From the NCBI GenBank assembly GCA_030835135.1, contig JAUQWO010000075.1:85330-149329 (forward strand): a stretch of 64,000 nt of DNA. Direction: 5' to 3'. Shown one piece after another: positions 46,649 through 54,792 of this stretch. This DNA comes from Bacteroidota bacterium (GTDB taxonomy: Bacteria > Bacteroidota > Ignavibacteria > UBA10030 > UBA6906). Position 1 is the stretch's first letter. Every line of letters starts with the position of its first letter. The notes under the pieces are model-generated. The model saw only the letters and a list, made by a program, of their open reading frames with translations. It was not told the DNA's origin and searched no databases. The translations under genes were made by a program, and so were the position numbers.

Positions 46649-47266
46649 GTGGAACAGATCCTTCTTGCCGCACTGGCCGGCTATCTTCTGGGTTCCATCC
46701 CGACCGCTTACATCCTGGTTCGTTGGCAATCCCGTATCGATCTCCGGACTGCAGGAAGCGGAAACGTAGGGGCGCTGAATAGTTTTGAGGTCACGCGGTC
46801 CCGTGTCGTGGGGGCAAGCGTGATGATCCTCGATCTGCTGAAGGGTGTTGCAGCAGTTGAAGCCGCCCGGGCACTGGGCGGTGAATGGCCTCTGACCGGT
46901 ATGGTCGCCGCATTATCGGCGGTTCTGGGTCATAATTACCCGTTCTGGTTGAAGTTCAGGGGTGGCCGGGGTCTCGCGACCGCCGCGGGAGCCGCACTGG
47001 TCCTGCTCTGGGGGCTCGTACCCCTCTGGTGCCTGCTCTGGTCCCTCGCGTTCGTCCTCCTGCGGAGTGTGAACCCGGCCAGCGCCGTTGCGAGCATCGT
47101 GAGTCCGGTCATCATTGTCCTGTGGCCGGGGAGTCTGCCCGGCATTCCCGATCAGCGCCTGACGCCGTGGTTCATCATACTGCTCATGGCCCTGATCCTG
47201 TCCCGGCTCATCGGGCCGGTCCGTGAATTCATGCAAGAGAAACGTGCACAGAGGAGAGTGAAATGA
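46649..47266 (+). CDS. plsY: Glycerol-3-phosphate acyltransferase PlsY
   Basis: PlsY transfers the acyl group of acyl-phosphate to glycerol-3-phosphate in the inner membrane, starting phospholipid synthesis. The 205-residue protein has several membrane helices. Its conserved motifs are LLGSIPTAYILVR, DLRTAGSGNVGALNSFEV and HNYPFWLKFRGGRGLATAAGA, the last with the GGKG-like loop. The start is GTG 46649. The stop overlaps the htrA ATG (ATGA). Confidence 0.95.
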   Translation: MEQILLAALAGYLLGSIPTAYILVRWQSRIDLRTAGSGNVGALNSFEVTRSRVVGASVMILDLLKGVAAVEAARALGGEWPLTGMVAALSAVLGHNYPFWLKFRGGRGLATAAGAALVLLWGLVPLWCLLWSLAFVLLRSVNPASAVASIVSPVIIVLWPGSLPGIPDQRLTPWFIILLMALILSRLIGPVREFMQEKRAQRRVK

Positions 47267-48474
47267 TCGCGCGTGTGGCAGGGCTGCTGCTTCTCGTTCT
47301 TGCAACGTCGGTCGGTGGAGGCGTCATCGGGTACAGCCTCGGCAAGAGTGCGGGCGCTGACCCCGATCCCGTGCGTCCACTCACCAGTCCCGACGCTGCG
47401 TTTGACCAGGCATTCACCGTGGCATCCACTCCCGAAGGGCGTGATTCAGTCGGCGGATCGCTCGGCACCGGGCGCCGCAATGCCATCACGCGGGCCGTCG
47501 CCGCGGCGAGTCCCGCCGTGGTCGGTATCAACGTCGTCGAACTGCGCCAGTACCGGCAGGTCTCTCCCTGGGGCAATGATCCATTCTTCCGCCAGTTCTT
47601 CGGCGACCGCACCTATACGCAGCAGGTGCAGGGCCTCGGCTCCGGGTTCATCATCTCGCCGGATGGCTACATCCTCACCAACGACCACGTTGCCGGCAAT
47701 GCAAAAGAGATCACCGTCACGCTCACCAGCGGCAAGCAATACACAGCGAAGCTGATCGGCACGGACCTGATCTCCGACATCGCCCTCCTCAAGATCGAGG
47801 GGAAGGACCTTCCGTATGTCCGCCTCGGCACGTCTGATGATGTGATCATCGGCGAATGGGTGATCGCGCTCGGCAACCCGTTCGGGCTCTTTGATATCAA
47901 TGACAAGCCCACCGTGACCGTTGGGGTGGTGAGCAACACCGGCATGAAGGTCGAATCGGGTGAAGGGCGCGTGTACCGCGACATGATCCAGACCGATGCC
48001 GCCATCAACTCCGGGAACAGCGGGGGTCCGCTCCTCAATGCCATGGGCGAAGTGATCGGGGTGAACTCCGTCATCTATACGCCGAACCAGGGGAGCGTGG
48101 GCCTCGGATTTGCCATCCCCATCAACCGGGTGAAGACGATCGTCGCCGAACTGCGCAAGAGCGGGAAGATCGAGCGCAATTTCTGGACCGGCCTGCAGAT
48201 CCAGGCGGTCGACCGGCGCATTGCCCGGTATTTCGGTCTGGACAAGGTGCAGGGCGTGATCGTGAGCGACGTGAAGCGGTCGAGCCCCGCCGAACGCGCC
48301 GGCATGCGCGAGGGCGATATCATCATCGAAGCCAACGGCGAGAAGGTCAACGATGAGTCCTCGCTGATCGCGATCGTGGATGAAGCCCGTACCGGCGAGA
48401 CCCTGAAGCTGACAGTGATCCGTGACCGCCACGAAATGACCGTGTCCCTTCGTCTGGAGAAGCAGCCCGAATGA
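47263..48474 (+). CDS. HtrA/DegP-type periplasmic serine protease
   Basis: This 403-residue S1C protease is anchored or secreted through its N-terminal hydrophobic segment (LLLLVLATSVGGGVIGYSLG). The triad is His in ILTNDHVAGNA (about residue 142), Asp in LISDIALLKIEG (about 174) and Ser253 in INSGNSGGPLLN. A single C-terminal PDZ domain follows (VIVSDVKRSSPAERAGMREGDIIIEANG), so it is DegS-like in domain count but has a full HtrA protease core. It probably serves envelope protein quality control. It overlaps plsY upstream and purB downstream by 4 nt each. Confidence 0.94.
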   Translation: MIARVAGLLLLVLATSVGGGVIGYSLGKSAGADPDPVRPLTSPDAAFDQAFTVASTPEGRDSVGGSLGTGRRNAITRAVAAASPAVVGINVVELRQYRQVSPWGNDPFFRQFFGDRTYTQQVQGLGSGFIISPDGYILTNDHVAGNAKEITVTLTSGKQYTAKLIGTDLISDIALLKIEGKDLPYVRLGTSDDVIIGEWVIALGNPFGLFDINDKPTVTVGVVSNTGMKVESGEGRVYRDMIQTDAAINSGNSGGPLLNAMGEVIGVNSVIYTPNQGSVGLGFAIPINRVKTIVAELRKSGKIERNFWTGLQIQAVDRRIARYFGLDKVQGVIVSDVKRSSPAERAGMREGDIIIEANGEKVNDESSLIAIVDEARTGETLKLTVIRDRHEMTVSLRLEKQPE

Positions 48475-49766
48475 TCAACCGCTATACACGACCCGCCATG
48501 GGAGCGATCTGGGAGGATGAGAACCGCTACCGGATCTGGCTCGAGATCGAGGTCCTGGCCTGCGAGGCCCAGGCACAGCAGGGCGTGATCCCCGCCGAGG
48601 CCGTCGCGGTCATCCGTGCGAAGGCGAAGTTCGATGTGCAGCGGATCGAAGCGATCGAAGAAGAGGTGCGGCACGATGTGATCGCATTCCTGACGAACGT
48701 GGGGGAGTATGTCGGCCCGGAGGCCCGCTTCATCCATCTCGGTATGACCTCGTCGGACGTCCTCGATACCGCGCTGGCCGTGCAGATGAAGCAATCCGGT
48801 GAGATGCTGCTGCAGTCGCTGGAGAAGCTGGCAGGCGTCCTCGCGCGCCGGGCGAAGGAGTTCAAGACCACGATCACCGTGGGACGCACGCACGGGATCC
48901 ACGCGGAACCGACCACCTTCGGGTTGAAGCTGGCACTCTGGTATGCTGAGGCGCAACGGAACATCGCCCGGATGAAGGCGGCGGTCGAACGCATCGCCGT
49001 CGGACAGATCTCCGGTGCGGTCGGGACGTTCGAGCATCTGAGTCCCGCGGTGGAAGAGTACGTGTGTGCGCGACTTGGCCTGACGCCGGCGCCCGTGTCG
49101 ACGCAGGTGCTGCAGCGCGACCGTCATGCCGAGTTCATGAACGCCCTGGCGCTGACCGGCGCTTCGCTCGAGAAGATCGCCACCGAGATCCGTCACCTCC
49201 AGAAGACCGAGGTGCTGGAAGCGGAGGAGTATTTTTCGAAGGGACAGAAGGGGTCGTCGGCGATGCCGCACAAGCGGAACCCCATCACCTGCGAGCGCAT
49301 CGCGGGACTTGCGCGCGTCCTCCGCGGCAATGCTCAGGCCGCGATGGAGAACGTGGCGCTCTGGCATGAACGCGATATCACGCACTCCTCGGTGGAGCGT
49401 GTGGTGATCCCGGACAGCTGCATCCTCCTGGATTACATGCTGGCACTGACCACGGATGTGGTGGACCGGCTGCTCGTGTACCCCGAGAACATGCTGAAGA
49501 ATCTGCACCGGACTCACGGCCTCATCTTCTCGCAGTCGGTGCTGCTGGCGCTGACGAAGAAGGGAATGAAGCGCGAGGACGCCTACCGCATCGTGCAGAC
49601 ATGCGCGATGGACGTCTGGCAGAGCGGCAAGGAGTTCAAGGACCTGCTCCTCGCGGAGCCCGCCGTGCGCGATATGCTGGGGGTGGATGGTGTGGAGTCG
49701 CTGTTCGACCTGAACAAGAGCATCAAGAATGTGGATGTGATCTTCGCCCGCGCAGGGCTTGCCTAG
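48471..49766 (+). CDS. purB: Adenylosuccinate lyase
   Basis: PurB catalyses two fumarate-releasing steps of purine synthesis (SAICAR to AICAR and adenylosuccinate to AMP). The 431-residue protein starts MINRYTRPAMGAIWEDENRY and has RFIHLGMTSSDVLDTALAVQ, TVGRTHGIHAEPTTFGLK and the fumarase-superfamily signature KGSSAMPHKRNPITCERIAG. HSSVERVVIPDS follows. Its ATG overlaps the htrA stop. It is the third purine gene in the window besides guaB and purD. Confidence 0.97.
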   Translation: MINRYTRPAMGAIWEDENRYRIWLEIEVLACEAQAQQGVIPAEAVAVIRAKAKFDVQRIEAIEEEVRHDVIAFLTNVGEYVGPEARFIHLGMTSSDVLDTALAVQMKQSGEMLLQSLEKLAGVLARRAKEFKTTITVGRTHGIHAEPTTFGLKLALWYAEAQRNIARMKAAVERIAVGQISGAVGTFEHLSPAVEEYVCARLGLTPAPVSTQVLQRDRHAEFMNALALTGASLEKIATEIRHLQKTEVLEAEEYFSKGQKGSSAMPHKRNPITCERIAGLARVLRGNAQAAMENVALWHERDITHSSVERVVIPDSCILLDYMLALTTDVVDRLLVYPENMLKNLHRTHGLIFSQSVLLALTKKGMKREDAYRIVQTCAMDVWQSGKEFKDLLLAEPAVRDMLGVDGVESLFDLNKSIKNVDVIFARAGLA

Positions 49767-49808
49767 CCCACGGATCCCAGGGACGCACTCAGAACAAAGG
49801 ACGATCGT

Positions 49809-51302
49809 ATGGCAAAGAAATTCCAGAATTATGTCGACGGCAAGTGGGTGGATGCCATCTCCGGCAAGACCTTCGAGAACCGGAACCCCGCGAACTGGGA
49901 TGAGGTCGTTGGCACCTTCCCGAAGTCCGGGAAGGATGACGTTGAAGTGGCGATCCGCGCAGCGCGCCGCGCCTTCGAAGAGTGGCGGCTGGTGCCCGCG
50001 CCCAAGCGCGGCGATATCCTGAAGAAGGTCGGCGACCTGATGGTCGAGAAGAAGGAAGAGCTGGCGAAGCAGATGACCCGGGAGATGGGGAAGGTGCTTG
50101 CCGAGACGCGCGGCGACGTGCAGGAAGGCATCGATACCGCCTATTACGCCGCCAGTGAGGGGCGCCGTCTGTTCGGTCACACCGTCCCGTCGGAATTGCC
50201 GAATAAGTTCAATATGGCCATGCGCGTGCCGATCGGCGTTGCGGGCATCATCACGCCGTGGAACTTCCCGATGGCGATCCCGACGTGGAAGATCTTCCCT
50301 GCCCTGGTCTGCGGCAATACGGTCGTGTTCAAGCCGGCATCGGACACCCCCGCAACGGCCACCGCGCTGGTCGAGATCCTCGCCGAAGCAGGCGTCCCCC
50401 CGGGTGTCGTGAATATCGTGCACGGCGGCGGTGGTGAAGTGGGCAATGCGATCGTGGGCCACGACGAAGTGGATCTCGTGAGCTTCACCGGCTCCACGAT
50501 GGTCGGCAAGAAGATCTCGGAGATGGCATCGGCCACGCTGAAGCGCGTGTCCCTCGAACTCGGCGGCAAGAATGCCCAGATGGTGATGCCGGATGCGAAC
50601 ATGGAACTCGCGTTGGACGGTGTGCTCTGGGGTGCCTTCGGCACCACGGGGCAGCGCTGCACGGCGACGAGCCGCCTCCTGCTGCACGAGAAGATCCACG
50701 ACACGTTCGTGGCGGAACTCGTGAAGCGGGTGGAAGCATTGAAGCTGGGCGACGGCCTGAAGCCGGGCATCGACGTGGGCCCGTGCGTGAACGAATCGCA
50801 GCAGCAGACGGTCCAGAGCTATGTCGATATCGGGCTGCAGCAGGGCGCGAAGGTGGTTGCCGGCGGCAGGATCCCGAAGGACGGCGATCTGGCCAGGGGA
50901 TGGTTCTACCGCCCGACGGTCTTCACGGGTGTTCAGCCCGACCACCGCATCGCGAAAGAGGAGATCTTCGGACCGGTGCTGTCGGTGATCAAATTCAGGA
51001 CGCTGGAGGAGGGCATCCGCATCCTGAACGACACCATCTATGGCCTGTCGTCGTCTCTGTATACGACGAACATCAATGATGCCTATACGGCCATCCGCGA
51101 CATCAAGGCCGGCATCACGTACATCAATGCGCCGACCATCGGCGCCGAGGCGCACATGCCGTTCGGCGGCGTGAAGCAGACGGGCAACGGCCACCGCGAA
51201 GGCGGGTGGACGGTGTACGACTTCTTCTCGGAGTGGAAGACCGTGTACGTGGACTATTCCGGCGGTTTGCAGCGGGCACAGATCGATAATTATCAGGACT
51301 GA
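49809..51302 (+). CDS. Aldehyde dehydrogenase, likely aminoadipate-semialdehyde type
   Basis: This is a 497-residue NAD(P)-dependent aldehyde dehydrogenase. It has GIITPWNFPMAIPTWKIFPAL, the cofactor loop SFTGSTMVGKKI, the general-base Glu in VSLELGGKNAQMV and the nucleophile Cys284 in TTGQRCTATSRLL. The next gene is a lysine 6-transaminase, whose product is the semialdehyde of 2-aminoadipate; oxidation of that product is the natural job for this enzyme. This assignment rests on context. The ribosome binding site is AAAGGACG. It follows purB by 42 nt with no promoter of the window's usual type in between. Confidence 0.88.
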   Translation: MAKKFQNYVDGKWVDAISGKTFENRNPANWDEVVGTFPKSGKDDVEVAIRAARRAFEEWRLVPAPKRGDILKKVGDLMVEKKEELAKQMTREMGKVLAETRGDVQEGIDTAYYAASEGRRLFGHTVPSELPNKFNMAMRVPIGVAGIITPWNFPMAIPTWKIFPALVCGNTVVFKPASDTPATATALVEILAEAGVPPGVVNIVHGGGGEVGNAIVGHDEVDLVSFTGSTMVGKKISEMASATLKRVSLELGGKNAQMVMPDANMELALDGVLWGAFGTTGQRCTATSRLLLHEKIHDTFVAELVKRVEALKLGDGLKPGIDVGPCVNESQQQTVQSYVDIGLQQGAKVVAGGRIPKDGDLARGWFYRPTVFTGVQPDHRIAKEEIFGPVLSVIKFRTLEEGIRILNDTIYGLSSSLYTTNINDAYTAIRDIKAGITYINAPTIGAEAHMPFGGVKQTGNGHREGGWTVYDFFSEWKTVYVDYSGGLQRAQIDNYQD

Positions 51303-51423
51303 TCCCGTGGCGCGCCAGCCCCTCTATTTCGTGTCCTTGTTCGAGCACAACGAATTCTTCTAAGTGCCGCTCCTCCTGTATTCGGACCATTGAACAGTAT
51401 TCATTCATTGGAGGAGCGACATC

Positions 51424-52839
51424 ATGAAGAAGCGCACGACGACACGTCGCGCGGTGGCACGTACCGCACCGCGCACAGGGAAGGGCGCAGCACCGCGCAA
51501 GGCCGCAACGGCACGCCGGCCCCTGAAGTCCCTTGTGGCACCCGATGCAGTGTTCCCCACACTGCGCCAGCATATGCTCATCGACGGGTTCGATATCGTC
51601 ATCGACCTGAAGAAGAGCCGTGGTTCATTCATCGTTGATGCCCGCACGGGCAAGCTGTACCTGGATTTCTTCACCTTCGTGGCGTCGTCGCCGGTGGGAC
51701 TCAACCACCCGATGATGACGTCGGCGGACTTCCGGAAGAAGCTCGCGCTCGCGGCCGTCAACAAACCCTCGCTGTCCGATATCTACGCCAACGAGCAGGC
51801 CGATTTCCTCGCAACGTTTTCGCGCGTTGCCATCCCCCCCTCTCTGCCCCATGCCTTCTTCATCGAGGGGGGCTCGGCGGCCGTGGAGAATGCGCTCAAG
51901 ACGGCATTCGACTGGAAGATACGGAAGAACTTTGCCCGCGGGCTCCGCGAGGAGCGCGGTCGGCAGATCATCCATTTCCAGGGTGCCTTCCATGGCCGCG
52001 GCGGGTATACACTCTCGCTGACCAATACCGATCCGGTGAAGACGGATCTCTTCCCGAAGTTCCCGTGGCCCCGCGTGCCTGCCCCCGCCATGCGGTTCCC
52101 CATGACCGCGGAGACGGCGGCACTCGTCGAGCAGGAAGAACAGCGCAGCATCGCGGCCATCAAACAGGCATTCCACGACAATCCGGACGACATCGCCGCG
52201 ATCATCATCGAACCGATCCAGGGCGAGGGAGGCGACCGCCAGTTCCGGCCGGAGTTCTTCCGGGCGCTCCGGCACCTCGCCGATGAGAACGAAGCGTTGC
52301 TCATTACGGACGAGGTGCAGACCGGCGTGGGGATGACGGGCAAGATGTGGGCGCACCAGCATTTCGTGGAACCCGACATCATCTCGTTCGGGAAGAAGAT
52401 GCAGGTGTGCGGCATTCTGTGCGGCAAGCGGATCGATGACGTGAAGGACAACGTGTTCGCCGTTCCGAGCCGCATCAACTCCACGTGGGGTGGCAATCTG
52501 GTGGACATGGTGCGCGCGCAGCGCTACCTGGAGATCATCGAGAAGGAGAAGCTGGTGGAGAATGCACGGGTGGTGGGTGCACACCTGCTGAAGCGGTTGC
52601 AGGAACTCGTGGCGGAGTTCCCGGATCTCTTCTCCAACGCGCGCGGACTCGGTCTCTTTGCGGCGTTCGATGTGGTGACCCCGGAGAAGCGCACCGAGAT
52701 CCGCGAGGCGGCGTTCGACCTGGGGCTCATCATCCTGCCCAGCGGCGAACGGTCCATCCGCTTCCGTCCGCCGTTGAATGTCTCCCGCGACGAGATCGAT
52801 CTCGGGATCGAGATCATCCGCAAGTCGTTAGCGAAGTAG
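51424..52839 (+). CDS. lat: L-lysine 6-transaminase (class III aminotransferase)
   Basis: This PLP enzyme moves the epsilon-amino group of lysine to 2-oxoglutarate. The 471-residue protein starts with a basic, low-complexity tail of about 35 residues (KKRTTTRRAVARTAPRTGKG) not seen in most aminotransferases. The core then matches Lat: FTFVASSPVGLNHPMM, FIEGGSAAVENALKTAFDWK, EPIQGEGGDRQFRPEFFRAL and TDEVQTGVGMTGKMW. The PLP lysine lies in SFGKKMQVCG (about residue 324). GGAGGAG (51410-51416) is the ribosome binding site. Its 3' end overlaps the convergent subtilase gene by 12 nt. Confidence 0.92.
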   Translation: MKKRTTTRRAVARTAPRTGKGAAPRKAATARRPLKSLVAPDAVFPTLRQHMLIDGFDIVIDLKKSRGSFIVDARTGKLYLDFFTFVASSPVGLNHPMMTSADFRKKLALAAVNKPSLSDIYANEQADFLATFSRVAIPPSLPHAFFIEGGSAAVENALKTAFDWKIRKNFARGLREERGRQIIHFQGAFHGRGGYTLSLTNTDPVKTDLFPKFPWPRVPAPAMRFPMTAETAALVEQEEQRSIAAIKQAFHDNPDDIAAIIIEPIQGEGGDRQFRPEFFRALRHLADENEALLITDEVQTGVGMTGKMWAHQHFVEPDIISFGKKMQVCGILCGKRIDDVKDNVFAVPSRINSTWGGNLVDMVRAQRYLEIIEKEKLVENARVVGAHLLKRLQELVAEFPDLFSNARGLGLFAAFDVVTPEKRTEIREAAFDLGLIILPSGERSIRFRPPLNVSRDEIDLGIEIIRKSLAK

Positions 52840-54615
52840 GAGCAGCTTCCTGTTGATCACCGACTGGCCGCCGTCGATACCGGCGGCGGTCAGCCGGTAG
52901 ATGTACACTCCCGCCGCCACCTCGACGCCCCTGTCGTCCCTGCCGTCCCATTCCGCAAGGTGTCTGCCACGCTGCACGGTGCTGCTGACGAGCGTACGCA
53001 CCTTCCGTCCGATCATGTCGTAGATCGCAAGCGTGACATCCGCTTCGCGTGGTGCGGCATATTCGATCCGGGTTCCGGGATTGAACGGGTTGGGATAATT
53101 CTGGCCGAGATGGTAGTCGCCGCCTTCGACTGACGGCAGACCGTTGGTGTCGGTGGTGTTCAGGACGTTCCGTGCCGCAACGGCATTCAGGATCCCGTAG
53201 CCCATCAGGTTGTCGGGCGTCGTGGCCATGCTCGCGGTCGCCTTCATCGCATTCACGATCGTCATCGGGGCCGCTGTCGGGTGCTCCTTGACGAGCAATG
53301 CCGCCACGCCCGCGGTGAGCGGGCAGGAGAACGACGTTCCCTGGATGACGATATAGCCGGTGGTGTTCGTGGCGCTGGCCACGAACACGCTGGTGCCCTG
53401 CGCCATCACGTCGGGTTTGATGCGGGGCGGAACGGAGGTGCTGGGGCCGACGGAGCTGAAGGACGCACGCGCCCCCTGAGGCGTGACCGCCCCCGCCGCA
53501 AGCACGCTGTCACCGTCCGCCGGGGCAACGAGCGTATTGTGCGTGGCATTGAACCCCTCATTGCCCGCGGAGTTCACCACGAGGATCCCCTTCCGCACTG
53601 CCATCGCCGCCGCACGCGTGATGGCGGTGGTGCGCCCATCCATGTTCTCCCAGGTCCAGCTCGTCGAGCCGGCATCGAAGTCCAGATAGCCGAGGGAAGT
53701 GCTCGTCACCTGCACGCCCAGACTGTCCGCCCACTCGATCGCGCGCACCCATTTGTCCTCTTCCGCCGGCGTCTCGCTGCTGTCGTTCTCGGTGCGCGCA
53801 AGGATGTAGCTCGCACCGTAGGCGGGACCGATGACGGCGCCCGGTTTGTAGCCGCCGATCGTGGCGAGCGTATAGACGCCGTGGTCCCCGAAGCTCGAGT
53901 TGGGATTCACGGGGACCACACTCACCTTGTTGTCCACGAAGTCGTAGGTGGCGATGATGTTCATGGTGGCGAATGCTTCGTGCGCCGGCAGACGGAAGCC
54001 GTTATCGAAGACCCCGACGATGACCCCCTGGGCGGCGTTGCCGAGGTCGTGGATCGCCGGGACGTTGATCGTGTTCACCTGGGAGAACGACGAACCGTAG
54101 TCGAGGGAGTGTGTGCCGGTCTGCTTCTGTAATGCGGGGGCCTGTTCGTCCGCCGGAACCGCCGGGTCGGGCGATCGTTTGAAGCCCGCGACGAGGTCCA
54201 GGGATCTCACGAATGGGAGCGAAGCGCACCGTGCGATCTGCTCCGCCGTGCCCCGGATGCTCACGGCGTTCAGCCATTTGGAGAGCTGTCCGACCGTGGC
54301 GCCGCTTGCGGCGAGACGGGTGACATAGGGGGTGTGCACCGGCAGATCGCTTCCGTCCACGAGGGCGTCGGCCGGCATCACGTTCAGGCGGCGCCGGAGC
54401 GATGCCTCGCCAACCAGCGTGCCGGGTGCAGCCTTCTTCACATCGGCCCCGCCCTTGTCGGTGAAATACACCCAGGCATGATGGATCGTGGACGGCGACG
54501 TGTGCGCGATCGCGTTCGATAGCCGTGGGCTCAGCGTGGCCTGTGGCAGCGCTTTCCCGTGCGGGGTCATGAGAAGAACGAGAACGACCGAGGACACCGT
54601 GAACACCCGTTTCAT
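52828..54615 (-). CDS. Secreted S8 serine protease with T9SS sorting domain
   Basis: This 595-residue protein has a signal peptide (about 1-24) and a propeptide-like region. The divergent subtilisin triad is Asp204 in VGVFDNGF, His245 in FGDHGVYTLATIGG and Ser428 in GTSFSCPLTAG, with the oxyanion Asn in VVNSAGNEG. The C-terminal sorting domain starts GQNYPNPFNPGTRIEY and ends NRKLLLLR. It is a different subfamily from the subtilase at 12866 (GTSFSCP versus GTSMAAP). The frame is open to 54738, but the start at 54615 fits the signal peptide and the promoter. Confidence 0.93.
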   Translation of the reverse strand: MKRVFTVSSVVLVLLMTPHGKALPQATLSPRLSNAIAHTSPSTIHHAWVYFTDKGGADVKKAAPGTLVGEASLRRRLNVMPADALVDGSDLPVHTPYVTRLAASGATVGQLSKWLNAVSIRGTAEQIARCASLPFVRSLDLVAGFKRSPDPAVPADEQAPALQKQTGTHSLDYGSSFSQVNTINVPAIHDLGNAAQGVIVGVFDNGFRLPAHEAFATMNIIATYDFVDNKVSVVPVNPNSSFGDHGVYTLATIGGYKPGAVIGPAYGASYILARTENDSSETPAEEDKWVRAIEWADSLGVQVTSTSLGYLDFDAGSTSWTWENMDGRTTAITRAAAMAVRKGILVVNSAGNEGFNATHNTLVAPADGDSVLAAGAVTPQGARASFSSVGPSTSVPPRIKPDVMAQGTSVFVASATNTTGYIVIQGTSFSCPLTAGVAALLVKEHPTAAPMTIVNAMKATASMATTPDNLMGYGILNAVAARNVLNTTDTNGLPSVEGGDYHLGQNYPNPFNPGTRIEYAAPREADVTLAIYDMIGRKVRTLVSSTVQRGRHLAEWDGRDDRGVEVAAGVYIYRLTAAGIDGGQSVINRKLLLLR

Positions 54616-54668
54616 GCAGCACCTCCTGCCAGACCATGGGAGTACGTCGTGATGATTCCGCTCTTCTA

Positions 54669-54697
54669 TAGATACATAATAGAGGAGGGAGTTGCAA
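54669..54697 (-). promoter_or_regulatory. Promoter of the second subtilase gene
   Basis: TTGCAA (54697-54692) and TATCTA (54674-54669) are 17 nt apart on the minus strand. The leader is about 47 nt. Confidence 0.5.
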
Positions 54698-54719
54698 GGT
54701 GGCGCATGCCCCGTTTTCG

Positions 54720-54748
54720 TTGACTGTCCGCCCTGCAAAGGCTATATT
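54720..54748 (+). promoter_or_regulatory. Promoter of the GH97 gene
   Basis: TTGACT (54720-54725) and TATATT (54743-54748) are 17 nt apart. It diverges from the subtilase promoter. Confidence 0.7.
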
Positions 54749-54792
54749 CCTGCATCACTTCCCACACGACGTGGACCATCGACAGGTCACCT

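Noticed and set aside
48075..51194. Open frame of more than 1,000 codons on the minus strand opposite purB and aldehyde dehydrogenase
   Set aside because: It is a shadow frame with no domain signature; the plus strand is fully accounted for.
51307..51363. An 18-codon GTG-initiated frame (VARQPLYFVSLFEHNEFF) between aldehyde dehydrogenase and lysine transaminase
   Set aside because: It has no ribosome binding site, no family resemblance and is too short to support without conservation data.
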